Shown: in pieces, positions 11,201 to 21,155 of the stretch
Position numbering within the stretch: the first letter of the stretch is position 1
Layout of the letters: every line of letters begins with the position of its first letter
Assembly: GCA_034770075.1 (NCBI GenBank)
Contig: CM068382.1
Location: 87,661,766 to 87,725,765 of the forward strand
Direction of reading: 5' to 3'
Length of the DNA: 64,000 nt
Source: Aralia elata
Lineage: Eukaryota > Streptophyta > Magnoliopsida > Apiales > Araliaceae
Translations under genes and position numbers: made by a program
The notes under the pieces: generated by a model
The model's database searches: none
What the model was told of the DNA's origin: nothing
Seen by the model: only the letters and a program-made list of their open reading frames with translations

Positions 11201-11313
11201 ACTAGAGGAGGGTGTGAAAATGTTGAAAGCTGTATCTGGCTATAATCATCAGCACAGCAGAGACATACTCACCATAACCACCACCCTCTATTTTTCATAT
11301 GATAAATGATTAT
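8237..11313. other. Unassigned AT-rich stretch upstream of the GDPD fragment
   Basis: I find no convincing gene here. The missing first GDPD exon (GHRG motif) was looked for on the minus strand and not found. Short open frames at 9046-9506 and 9643-10095 show no family motif I can defend. A region near 9100-9260 (minus strand) has a weak TEEEAYDAHNA-like string with stops nearby. Confidence 0.5.
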
Positions 11314-11759
11314 TGTTAACGCTTGATTTTGTCCGCGCGTCCAACTAACTCGCCGGACGTGTACCTGCACAAAAGTCCCGACAGCTTGGGCCGCCTTGGA
11401 CTCCTCCGGTGTAAGAGTGAGTAACGGGTTTAAGATACGTTAACAATGGAGGCTCAATATTTAGTAGGGTAAATAGTGTCGTACCTTGCCTTCATTGTTA
11501 TTTGGGTATTTATAGGATTCACTTGGCTAATTACTTACTCCTATTAGGAGTGTTATGCCCAGAATCCTTATTAGATCCGGATTCAATTACCTTGAACCAA
11601 TAGAAGTATTATCCAGTAAGAAACCACATGGGCTTAGAATTCCTGTCCAAGCTTTTTCGGACTAGAGAGTCCTCTTGTAACTCATTGAGCATGATGGGCC
11701 TTTGAGCCGAGCCCAAGATGAGGAACCTGATCAAGTCCATGAGAATATATATCCGAACA
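11314..11759 (-). mobile_element. Short LTR (probably solo LTR, gypsy type), 446 bp
   Basis: Plus-strand ends are TGTTAACGC...CCGAACA, giving TG...CA. Flanks are attat (11309-11313) and attac (11760-11764), a 5-bp duplication with one change. On the minus strand a TATA-like CTATAAATACCC lies mid-LTR, followed by a GC-rich 3' part, so transcription would run on the minus strand. No PBS or coding region adjoins, which suggests a solo LTR left by recombination. Confidence 0.7.
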
Positions 11760-11764
11760 ATTAC

Positions 11765-12712
11765 AAAACGTAGCCTGTTACATTTTAGTTCATGTATTTG
11801 GCTCTAAATTACACAAATTAGCAGGAAAAATTAAAACCTAATTTTTACGTGAATTTAACAAGGGAGGAAATTAAAACCTTCAATTGGACAATAATGAAGA
11901 AGTTAAAGGAGAAGGAGAAGGAGAATGAAAGAGCAGGTCGCCACCACTATGCCGCCACTACTTATGTCGTCGCGGAGCCACCACTATGCCACCACTACTG
12001 CTAGGGTTAGAGGGAGTTGAGAGAGAGTATGTTAAACATTTTAGCTAAACACTTGATTACATACAAAAAATATGCATAATGAAAAAGTACGTTAAACATC
12101 CTAATAATCCAAATATGAGAATAGATTTAGACTACTTACAAATAAATAAGAATCGAGAATCTCATGGGAAGAAGTTGTAGCAGAGGGACACTGTGATTAT
12201 AGAAGAGGGAGAAACCATGAGTAATTTCAACAATCTTAGTCTAAGCTTTACTGAAATTTGGGGTGTATAATTATAAGTACTGTTTTAAGAGAAACATTGA
12301 GCGGGATAGATCCAACGGGAATGAAATTGTGGGAGGCAATTCAACAAAATATTGTTTTAAGTATTCGGAAGTTTATTTATTTATTTATTTTTATTTGTTT
12401 TAGCTAGTTTAAACCCACACTCTTTCTTGACCATCGCCAAGGTTTGAACTCCTACCATCTTAGTACACTTTTGTTGTTAAACACATTTGGCCAAACAAAT
12501 AATAAATTGGTGCCACATAATTGGTGACAAATTTAGTATCAAACTCAACTTTTTTCCATTACATGAACATTTTATTAAGAATTTAATGGCGAATTATAAA
12601 TTGTCACCAGGTGTTTATTTTATATAATTTAACTGTATTTTTATACGGTTTGATTTCATTAAAAAAACTAATTAATTCACTTTTTATAATGTTTCCCAAG
12701 GATCTCATCAGA

Positions 12713-12751
<39 letters not shown>

Positions 12752-13307
12752 CACCATAAAGTTATCATTGCCCAAACCTTTATATTTTTACACTTATAAA
12801 ATCATCATCCACCAACCAAGTTAGACTATAGCCAAAGTATATAAAATGACTCGTGGTTAAATCGCGAATTTCGATTAATTTCTACCGGATATTGATTTTG
12901 AGGTGAACATTTTAAGCAATTCAGTACTTTATGTAGCAATTTGTAAGCCCAATTACTTTAGGGGTCAAATTATAAATTTGACAATTTAATTTAGCAAAAG
13001 TATATTTAGCTCATTCCATAATGCTTAACTGTCTGTCAAATGCTGGTATGAACGCGACTTTGGGATTTAAGCATGATGATGATTATCATTCTCGTCGTTT
13101 CACACCTAAAGAGTTTGTTTTTCATTTTTTTTATGTTAGTATAAAAAGACATAATGTGCTTAAATTTTTCATCACAATTCAATTATCATGTCACTGTTAC
13201 CAAGTTAGGCAGCTAATATATTATTTAGTACTAGTAATAACCAAATTACTCATTAGTTATAACAAAAAATTCCAAATATTAAAAATACAATTTCAATTAC
13301 TTAGGAG
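11765..13307. other. Intergenic island sequence with low-complexity tracts
   Basis: No gene is seen. A GCC/ACC-rich patch with repeated ccaccactatgcc words lies at about 11938-12002, and a long TA microsatellite at 12714-12749. The rest is AT-rich DNA without a recognisable signature. Confidence 0.5.
12714..12749. repeat. (TA)n microsatellite
   Basis: An uninterrupted run of alternating T and A is visible directly. Confidence 0.95.
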
Positions 13308-13928
13308 TAAGGTTGTGAACGAGCTGAACTGAACCAAACAGAGAATTGCTTGGATTCGACTCAAAAAGTTAAATTTATACTTGAATTCGACTCGAATTCA
13401 AATTACATTTAAAAAACTCTATTTAGATTCGATTCGACTCGACTTGACTCGAATATGTATTACTCAAATTCGATTTAACTCGGATCAAATTATATTCAAA
13501 CTACTTGCGAGCTTCGAATTCAAATTCGAATTCAAGTCCTTTCATAGTAACTACTTTTATAATAGATAAAATTATAAATTGAACATATTATTTCAATTGA
13601 AAATTAAAAAATATATTTACTATTATACTTTACAAATATAAAATCACAATTAAGAATTAAAAAAATAATATTAATTAATTATTCTAATTTTATTTAACTT
13701 TATATATATTATAAAAAATACGCCGAGTATTTACTCGTATATGTATCCAATTAACAATTGAGAGTCTGAGTAGTTTGAATTTTAAACGAGTCGACTATAA
13801 TCTTATTCAAATTTTACTTATATTTTTGTTTAAATTATTTTTTATGCTCAAATTTAAATCATATTATTAAGAAATTCGATTTATTTTTCCGAAACTAGCT
13901 CGAACCGAGCCCGAGTTTTACAGCCATA
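13308..13928. mobile_element. Non-autonomous hAT transposon, 621 bp, with 8-bp TSD
   Basis: Identical 8-bp flanks cttaggag lie at 13300-13307 and 13929-13936. Termini are TAAGGTTGTGAACGAGC on the left and, read inward from the right, TATGGCTGTAAAACTCGGGC. They share the hAT-like TA(A/T)GG(T/C)TGTRAA terminal inverted repeat. The interior is AT-rich and full of short TTCGACTCGAATTC-type subterminal words, with no transposase. Size, TSD length and ends fit a MITE-like hAT element moved by a transposase supplied elsewhere. Confidence 0.88.
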
Positions 13929-13962
13929 CTTAGGAGCCGAGAAGCAGCAAAACAGATTACCT

Positions 13963-13997
13963 CACCACTCACTCACTCACTCACTCACTCACTCACT
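13963..13997. repeat. (CTCA)n microsatellite followed by a CT-rich tract
   Basis: A run of CACT/CTCA units and then a pyrimidine-rich stretch to about 14040 lie just upstream of the NASP-like first exon. This is typical of plant 5' UTR and promoter-proximal sequence. Confidence 0.85.
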
Positions 13998-14078
13998 GCC
14001 CTCTTCCTCTTCCTCTTCTGCCCTCTCCTCCCTATTCTTTCCCTCACTACCTAATTTAGAAACCTTGAGACTATACCG

Positions 14079-14317
14079 ATGGCCGACGTAGTAGAGAAAT
14101 CAGAAACCCTAGCCCCAATCTCAAATAAACCAAAGTTTATGTAGAACCAACCATTGAATCGAACTCTTTAGGAGGAACAGAGTCATCTTGCAACAACAAG
14201 GAATGTGAGAAATCGATGGAGTACGCGGAAAACTATGATGGCGAGAAGATCCAAAGTCGACAAAGAACGCGATTATGCTGAAGGCACCGGCTGCTACAGT
14301 CGTGCCCTAGAAATCAG
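14079..14317 (+). pseudogene. NASP-like histone chaperone, first exon fragment
   Basis: NASP/SIM3 proteins are nuclear TPR chaperones for histone H3-H4. From ATG at 14079 the reading is MADVVEKSETLAPISN. After a frame change near 14140 it becomes VEPTIESNSLGGTESSCNNK and then ECEKSMEYAEN. After a second frame change near 14235 it gives MARRSKVDKERDYAEGTGCY and SRALEIR. The last part matches the first TPR helix pair of plant NASP (consensus form EKGS...DYAEA.DCFSRALEIR). The exon ends at a good donor, ATCAG|GTATATAAG, at 14317/14318. The following exon (VAHYGELAPEC-type) is not found before the next element. Two frameshifts and missing downstream exons mark it as a captured or decayed fragment. 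The family match is strong for the last 25 residues and moderate before that. Confidence 0.78.
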
Positions 14318-16822
14318 GTATATAAGTAGTTTTATAAATCAATGATAATCCATTAATTACTCTTTCTAGATCTGTCTCTTAAATTTATTGATAACCTATT
14401 TTCTTATATATATTATTGTTGTTTGATGTATGTCAGCCGGGTTGAATATTTTGCTTTTTAATTCTCGGTATCAACTCTGAAGTAAGCAAGTTTTCATTTG
14501 GGTGTTCATATATTAATTGATTGGATTGAGCATGTCTTCCACTAATTCTTGCCAAAAACAGCTCAATTTGCAGAGAAATCAAATTTCATGATAATTTCAA
14601 TTGTTTAAGTTAATGTGTATTATTTTTTAATTCTGCCTTTTTTACTTATTTGTATTTATCTCTCTCTTCAGTTCTGGGTTAGTGTTTAGGAGAAAGTCAA
14701 AAATTTATATACAAAAGGACTGAGATTTACTGTTTTCATGTGTTAGACATTAACTACCCATTTCTAGGGGTCTTTCTCAGTTTCGTAGCATAGGTATTTA
14801 GGTATTGATTTGTACAAATGGACCATCTCAGCAACACCCATATAGTGTGCAAGATCTTATTTTATTCAATGCCAGTCATTTTATTTTGACATTCTCTGCT
14901 AATTGAATACTTGTACAAAAAAAAAATAGGGTAAAAAAATAGACAATATTCTCAGTCTTGTTGATTACTGTGACTTGTTTCCTGATCATTCAACTGTCAT
15001 TTGGGGCAAGGTGGCTTGCATCTGGATCACTTGAAAATACTTTCTTATTAATATCTATTCTTCATGTGTGATGTTATACATAAAACCACAGCACAATCTT
15101 CCATTTTTGGTGCAATAAACAGTTTTTTTGTTGTTGTTGTTTCTAAACTCGGTGCAGTAAAGATATAATTATTTGTTATTAATAGTCAAAGGATAATTTT
15201 CAAGCTCCTAGGAAGTCTGAACTTTGGGGACTTCCTGTGAACTTTACCAAGGAATTCCTTCTGTTATCCAAGATTTAACTCATTCTTCTTATGTTATGGA
15301 CATTGTTCTAGTTAAATTACTGCTTTGATAACCTAGTATTTCAGTAACAAGAGTTTAACTAAAACTTTCATGGATGAAGCTTGATGCTAGTTAAATTTCT
15401 AGTCTTCGTGCTGAGTAAAGATCGTAACATTCATTTTTTCCATCTTTCTATTCTGCCTTTGTCAGTGTCTCATTTCTATACTTAATGAATGGATTCCAGT
15501 TCTCAATTTTAACATGAAGTATACTAGACTTCAGAAAAACAAGTTGTGTTGAACTCTGATCACTTTCAGATAGAAGAAACAGTAATTGGCTTCTTAACTT
15601 GAGACTAAGATATCAACTGTAAATCCTAGGAGACTTCCATGCTAAGTACTTGTCAAAATAGAAAAAACAATAGTGATTTCTTAGTCAAGTTAAAACTTTC
15701 TCTTTGTTGGACTCTTATTTAATGGGATCTAAGAAAGAATTGCTGACTTATCTTTCAAGCAATTAATGGTGCAAATGTACACATTCTTCTTTATAACATT
15801 GATATCAGGTGTCTGGATTTGTCAATGTCTTTGTCAAATTTTGTCCTCTGCTTATGAGTTTTGAGAGCTCAAAATATTGATTCGCATGAAATTTGTATAA
15901 AAGTTTTAGAAAATATTTTCCTTTATGCGTTGTCTGAAGTGGATATTCTTGATTTCCACATGAAAGTAATTGTCTTTTACCTGCTTAATCCGCATTAATC
16001 ATTTTTTTTAGAGATAGTTGCAATCACAGTATGTGCTATTTTGCTCTTTTCTTTTTATCTGTTATTTACACATATAGATTCTGTAAATTACCATTTTGAT
16101 TGAAATTTAAGTAAACCTCACATGGTCCCTTATTGCTCCCCTTCTAGGCCTAACGTCTATAACCTCGCATTGACAATGGAATAGATATAATAGCCAGAAA
16201 GGAAATATATATTCGTTTGTGTAGCTGTTAGTTGGAATTAAAGCATGCCAGTTGTGATCAAGTTATGTTAAAGTTTGTACTTCAAATTATCAACTTGTAT
16301 TTGTAAATTTTCTATAATTTTTTTTAGCATAATAGAAGTCACCTCTAAATTAGAATAGATCTTCTGCCTTTAGAGGTCTATCTTTTGCCTCTGAGGTCTA
16401 TTTGGAGGATGAGGTGCCTCAGAAGGTGATCTTCTTTTCCTAGACAGAAGCATTGGGTGCGACCTATAGTCAAACTAATCCTTATTAGATTACTTTGGCT
16501 TGCAAGTAGGTGTCTCACGAGGAAGAGATCTTTCATAATAGGCAACTTTTTTATTTTTAAGTGGTTACCCAAGTTCTTTCCTTGGAACAATTTTGCTTAT
16601 GCCCGTCTTATGTGGACTTTTTGCTCCGTTTTCTTGTTTGTTTTGGAGAAGCAGTATATTTTCATTTTTACGAGTATCCTATTATGTAATTAGCTGCCTT
16701 CCATCTCTATACATATATTCTTCAGGAAGTTGGTGTTTGTGATATCTTATGGATTACATTAGGAAGTTTTTATTTTTTATTCTCTTTTTATTTTTTTTTG
16801 TTGCTGCTATTGCTGTAACTAC
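14318..16822 (+). other. Intron-like sequence downstream of the NASP-like exon
   Basis: T-rich, intron-like plus-strand DNA beginning with a splice donor. I see no later NASP exon and no mobile-element ends. Short frames at 16378-16693 have no recognisable motif. Confidence 0.5.
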
Positions 16823-18144
16823 GGGAGCTGTCGTTTTACACTCCAAAATTAATACCTTACTAACACTCTAGTAGCACAAAACTTAGTATAATGACAAGCA
16901 AGGATTGATCCCACAGAGAAGTGAATTAGTCTTTTACTTATTCTAACGTTCCTTTTATTTCTATTAAAGGGGGGTTTTGAGTTTGATTCACTAAGTCAAC
17001 AAAAGTAATTAAGAGTGATCAATGAAGAAAAAGCTTCAGTTCTTCAGTTCAGTATCATCTTAGCACAATTATGGAAAAGTCTAGTTTAACAATATTTATC
17101 CTTTAATGAGATTAATAACCCTAGATAACCACAATCGCTAATTATCCGAAATTCTCCTTATGTGTAAATCAAATGTAACAATCGCCTCAAGAGACCCTAA
17201 CTATCATATAACCTAGAACTATCAGTCTAGATTTAATATAACAGCAACATGAAGAATTAGAGAATTAGGTTATTCCAAGCAACAATTACACAATCAGGAA
17301 TTATTTAACGTGCCTTCTAATAATCTTAATAATATTTAAAAGCTTGTCCACAATCAAATACTATTAATTGTTACCTATGATCAGATATAATATCGTTTGC
17401 TTAATACTATATCTTAATCTAGTAGATGATATTAATCAAATTAATTCAATTGACCAAATCAAATCAAAAGATTAAATAGCATATAATCAATTAAAACAGA
17501 TTATCAGAATAAATCTCATGCAAGAAGGAATAAATAAATAAAACCTGATTAAACCATTAATTATGAATAAGGTTCAACATCCCTTAGAACTGAAAGTAAG
17601 AGTTTAGCTTGACATGCATTCAATCTCCTCCAATTAGGGTTACAATTGTAGTTGTCAAGATCTCTCAATAATAAATTAAAAACATCAATTTATAGTCCTA
17701 AGATAATATCCTAAGTCCCTAAGAATTAAGAATCTAATCTGAAATAAAAATCCTCAAAAATTACAAAAAGTCAAAGCTGGTCAAACTTGGTCAACGCCGC
17801 CTTTCTCGCCGGGGCGAGGATTTTGCACTGGGTTTCGCGCAGGGGCGAGAAACTCCAGAGAGGTCTGGGCCGGGGTGAACTCTGGATCGGCTGGGGCGAA
17901 AACGGGCAGAGGCTTCCTCGCCGGGGCGAGAAATCGTAGTACAAAGTTTTCGCCGGGGCGAGAACCTCAATTTTTCAACTTTTCAATTTTTTCTCGTTTT
18001 AGCTCCGATTTTCCATCTTTTTTCACTTTTGACTCTGAATTCTCCTAAAATCAATAAACAACCTAATAAGTGCATATACACAATAAAACATGCAATAAAC
18101 TAAATATAAAGGAATGAAAATAAATGAATATTATGCACTTATCA
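16823..18144 (-). mobile_element. Solo LTR H, relative of the Athila-like LTR family, 1.32 kb
   Basis: Flanking duplications are aactac (16817-16822) and aactac (18145-18150). Ends match the B-type LTR: gggagctgtcg on the left and gcacttatca on the right, so it lies on the minus strand. The interior shares long words with B's LTRs (for example the 'atcgctaattatccgaaatt' and 'agaactatcagtctag' blocks). Where B carries CGTAGAG words it carries a GC-rich array (17792-17966). No PBS or coding sequence adjoins. Confidence 0.88.
17792..17966 (-). repeat. CTCGCCGGGGCGAG palindromic word array in solo LTR H
   Basis: Repeated words are tcgccggggcgag (17805, 17920 and 17949 regions) and weaker copies cgcaggggcgaga, ggccggggtgaac and ggctggggcgaaa, at irregular spacing. 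The tract is strongly GC-rich inside an AT-rich LTR. It starts about 180 bases from the LTR 5' end (18144), the same place as the CGTAGAG arrays of related LTRs. Confidence 0.8.
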
Positions 18145-18150
18145 AACTAC

Positions 18151-18847
18151 AATTTGATTTCTATCTTTCTAAGAAGCAACAAGTTCAAACAGATAATCGG
18201 TGTCTATCATCTGTTTGATTTTGTAACTCTAGAAGCCAGGGGTTGTGGTTTGTTTTAGCGATTTGTGATGTACTTCATCTACATGCCTAAATAAAATATT
18301 AGTTTACTAAATAAAATACTATATAGCGAGCTGTTCCGGTTTGGAATGTGAAATTTGTTTATGTAATTATAGTTTTAGTATCAAACTTAAAATTGCAGTG
18401 TTTGTATATATGCTCGCGTTGTGCATCTTATTAAATACCTTTGCTAACATTATGAGTATTTCTTGCCAAATTAAATTTTAATCCAAATTATTTAACATTT
18501 TGCCTTGGTGGTTTAATGCCTGTATCATTGACTTGTCATACTGTATTAGTGTACGCTTGTGCAACAGGGGTGGTGGAAGAGGTGTTTTCTGATTTTATAC
18601 CTGGAAATTTCTTATGTACTTGTGTTTTTGACTGTCACTGATATTGTAGTGCGTGATTTAAAATAAATAAATAAATATTGCAGTGTCTATATGTATGCAT
18701 GTTTATTTATATCTGATTAATACATTTGCTGACATTATAGTTTCTGCTGTCCAACTTGTTTTTGATTCTCAAATATAGTTAAAACATTTTTGTGTCAGGA
18801 GTTCTAGTGTCTTATATTAACTTTATTATTCACTGTTTGCAACAAAG
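18151..18847 (+). other. Intron-like sequence with one duplicated acceptor/glycine-rich piece
   Basis: T-rich and mostly featureless. At about 18561-18584 a gcaacag followed by gggtggtggaagaggtg repeats the acceptor and first exon bases found at 18840-18863, a partial duplication of the downstream exon edge. Confidence 0.45.
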
Positions 18848-18985
18848 GTGGTGGAAGAGGAGGCTATGGGGGCGGGGACGGGGATGGTGGAGATAGACAG
18901 ACGCAGAGATAACTATAGAGATGGTGGATCTTCTGGTCCAGATAGGAACTATCATGGCGGCGGAAACTGTTCGTGTACATACTGA
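18848..18985 (+). pseudogene. Glycine-rich RGG-type C-terminal exon fragment (RNA-binding protein-like)
   Basis: After an acceptor-like gcaacaaag the plus strand reads GGRGGYGGGDGDGGDRQ. A one-base shift near 18910 then gives RDNYRDGGSSGPDRNYHGGG, followed by NCSCTY and a stop at 18983-18985. Such Gly/Arg/Asp/Tyr tails bind RNA in plant glycine-rich RNA-binding proteins (TAF15b- or RZ-1-like tails end similarly). No RRM, zinc finger or upstream exon is found. The frameshift and isolation indicate a fragment of a third host gene. The family assignment is only a guess from composition. Confidence 0.4.
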
Positions 18986-20019
18986 ACATCAACTTTAGCA
19001 AATTTATGTACTAAAAATTATCATTGGAGGATTTTTGTTATATTGTTCGAGAAGATGTTCTGTAACATGAGACTAAGAGGTAGATTGTACCTAGTTTCTC
19101 CCATCTTTTATCTTCTGTGGCCAGTTAAAGTAGAGTTTGGGATTAATATGAACCATGTCAATGTTTTTATAGAGGCAAATTTTGTGATTCTTAGGACATG
19201 TAATTCCTAACAATTCTATATGTAATTCCTTACGGAGTTGAATGATACATTCTTTCGTAAAACAACTTACTGTGAGTCGTGAAAACAAAGTCTATTTTAA
19301 GACATCATGATGACAAAACGAAAAAATTAAAACGACAAAACAATACCAAATCCCTACAGTTTTAAACGAGACTACTACTTCAATGTTTTACTATTTTCAG
19401 GAACCTATGATCATTGTTATGAGATCTACGACTCCTCATATCCTATGATCATTGTTATGAGATCTACTCAACCTCATATCTAACAAGAAGATAGCAAACA
19501 GCAAAAACGGAAATTTTCTAGACAATATATGGGTGCATAGAAAAAAAATTCCCTGCTACTAATGAACTCACAAAGAGCAAACTTTTTCGGCATTAAGTTT
19601 ACGCCGCCACCTTTTCATGAATCCTTTTACCGTATTAGGGAATATCATACACCATAAAATCTCATCAACAAATGCAAATATGATAAAAATTGACCAATCT
19701 TTTTATGAAAAATACAAAATCTTTCGACAACTAAGAATTGGAATAATGTATTAGATAATATATATTACAAAATTATATATGTAATATACATATCCACATA
19801 TACTTATGATATTATTATCATATTTTTATTTTTATTATTTTATTTAGTTTGCTCTATCAAATGATCTCATGATAAAATTAATAGACGAATATGACAGAAA
19901 CTAAGAATGCGAATCTCCTTAATTATAGTCCCTCCATCTTATGTAAAAGAACGAGTTATTCAAAAAAAATTAAAAATAAATAATAATTTAAAAATGCAAA
20001 AACGATGTGTTTTGGGGAA
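18986..20019. other. Unassigned sequence with a local duplication
   Basis: No gene is seen. A block of about 36 bases starting ctatgatcattgttatgaga is repeated in tandem at 19404-19478. The rest is AT-rich and leads into the CACTA subterminal region. Confidence 0.5.
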
Positions 20020-20455
20020 AAAAGAAGAAGAGGCGAAACGTGCGTATTGGTGTTATCTTAATTTAGGGCAACATATTAATAGTCGTTGCAAAAAATTGTA
20101 CAAAATACGCAACGAAAGAAAAAATGTTGACAATGAATGTGGTCCATATTAGGCTACGAAATATAGCAACAAAAAATCTTGTGTTGCCCACGATAAGGAT
20201 AAATTAAGTGGCGGGAGATGAATTTTTACCGCCAACACATCCGCAACAAAAAAGTAAATAGACGGGAATTTTTTTTTCCCGCCAACGAATTGGCAACGAA
20301 ATTTTGCAACGACCTATGAATTTCGTTACAAAAAATAAAAGCCTTTTATAATCTGCAATGCTTGACAAATTTCGTTACTAAACATGTATTTTTGGCAACG
20401 ATTTTATAAATCGTTGCCCAAAAAATCGTTACCGAATGTCTATTTTTTTGTAGTG
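20020..20455. mobile_element. CACTA (En/Spm) transposon terminus with subterminal repeats
   Basis: The right edge reads ...tatttttttgtagtg at 20455, which inverted is CACTACAAAAAAATAGACA, the standard CACTA end. Inward of it are many copies of (g)gcaacgaaattt and caacgatt in both orientations, typical transposase-binding subterminal repeats. The next bases (act, 20456-20458) abut element B gag, so this end is inserted in gag. The matching left end is not present: the left border of the island is an abrupt pol/GDPD junction at 6833/6836. The CACTA element is therefore truncated or rearranged. Confidence 0.78.
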
Positions 20456-20458
20456 ACT

Positions 20459-21089
20459 CATACAAAGTTTCTCCATTGAACTACCTGATGCCACATATCT
20501 CTTTCCTGATGTTAGCCACTCTTGAAGTAGAGAAATACTTCTCCAAGAATAGTTTCTTCATGTCATTCCAGGTTTGGATTGATCTTGAAGGTAGGTAGTA
20601 CAACCAGTTCTTTGCCAAGTCTGCTAGTGAGAATGGAAAAGCTCTAAGTTTTAGCTGTTCTTCAGTCACTCCTTGTGGTTTCATAGTGGAGCATACCACA
20701 TGAAACTCCTTTAGATGCTTGTATGGATCTTCACCTGTAAGACCACGAAAAGTAGGTAAAAGGTGAATTAGTCCTGATTTAAGTTCAAAAGAAGTATTCA
20801 AAGTAGGATACTCAATACACAAAGGTTGTTGATTGAGATTAGGAGTAGCTAGTTCTTTTAAAGTCCTGTTGTTATTAGGTTCAACCATCTCCTCTTCTTC
20901 TTCTGAATCCGTATGTGAATTATTTGACAGTAACTCAATTGCTATGTTGAGAACAGGTGATGGAACAAAAGCCTCTTCTGGATCTGTAGTTGAATTCTTC
21001 GTTCTACAACTCTCCTTTCTTAGCCTCTTTGCTGTCTTTTCTATCTCTGGATCAAAATTCAGTTCAGTAGATTGAGAGGATCGAGTCAT
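20459..21089 (-). pseudogene. Athila-like gag, N-terminal part, element B
   Basis: Gag forms the virus-like particle. It starts at ATG 21089 (MTRSSQSTELNFDPEIEK), has an acidic Ser/Glu stretch (SDSEEEEEMVEPNNN), then the retrotransposon-gag domain with TFRGLTGEDPYKHLKEFHV, LRAFPFSLADLAKNWLYYLP and a LFLEKYF segment. A TAG at 20481-20483 follows ICGIR, where the sister copy in element D has CAG. The frame then runs into the CACTA terminus at 20455. The remaining gag (zinc knuckle) is missing. It is about 95% identical to D's gag over the shared part, and more intact in the first 200 residues. Confidence 0.9.
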
Positions 21090-21131
21090 AAACTAAAAAG
21101 GAAACACAAAATAAATCAAAACAAATAACAA

Positions 21132-21150
21132 TTCCCCGGCAACGACACCA
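21132..21150 (-). promoter_or_regulatory. Primer-binding site of element B
   Basis: The minus strand reads TGGTGTCGTTGCCGGGGAA, five bases after the LTR end. It resembles the tRNA-Asp-type PBS (TGGCGCCGTTGCCGGGGA) common in Athila-like elements, with two changes near the start. Confidence 0.8.
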
Positions 21151-21155
21151 AAATT

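Noticed and set aside
12714..12749. Possible origin or matrix-attachment site at the TA run
   Set aside because: Plain dinucleotide microsatellites are common in plant intergenic DNA. Nothing else supports a function.
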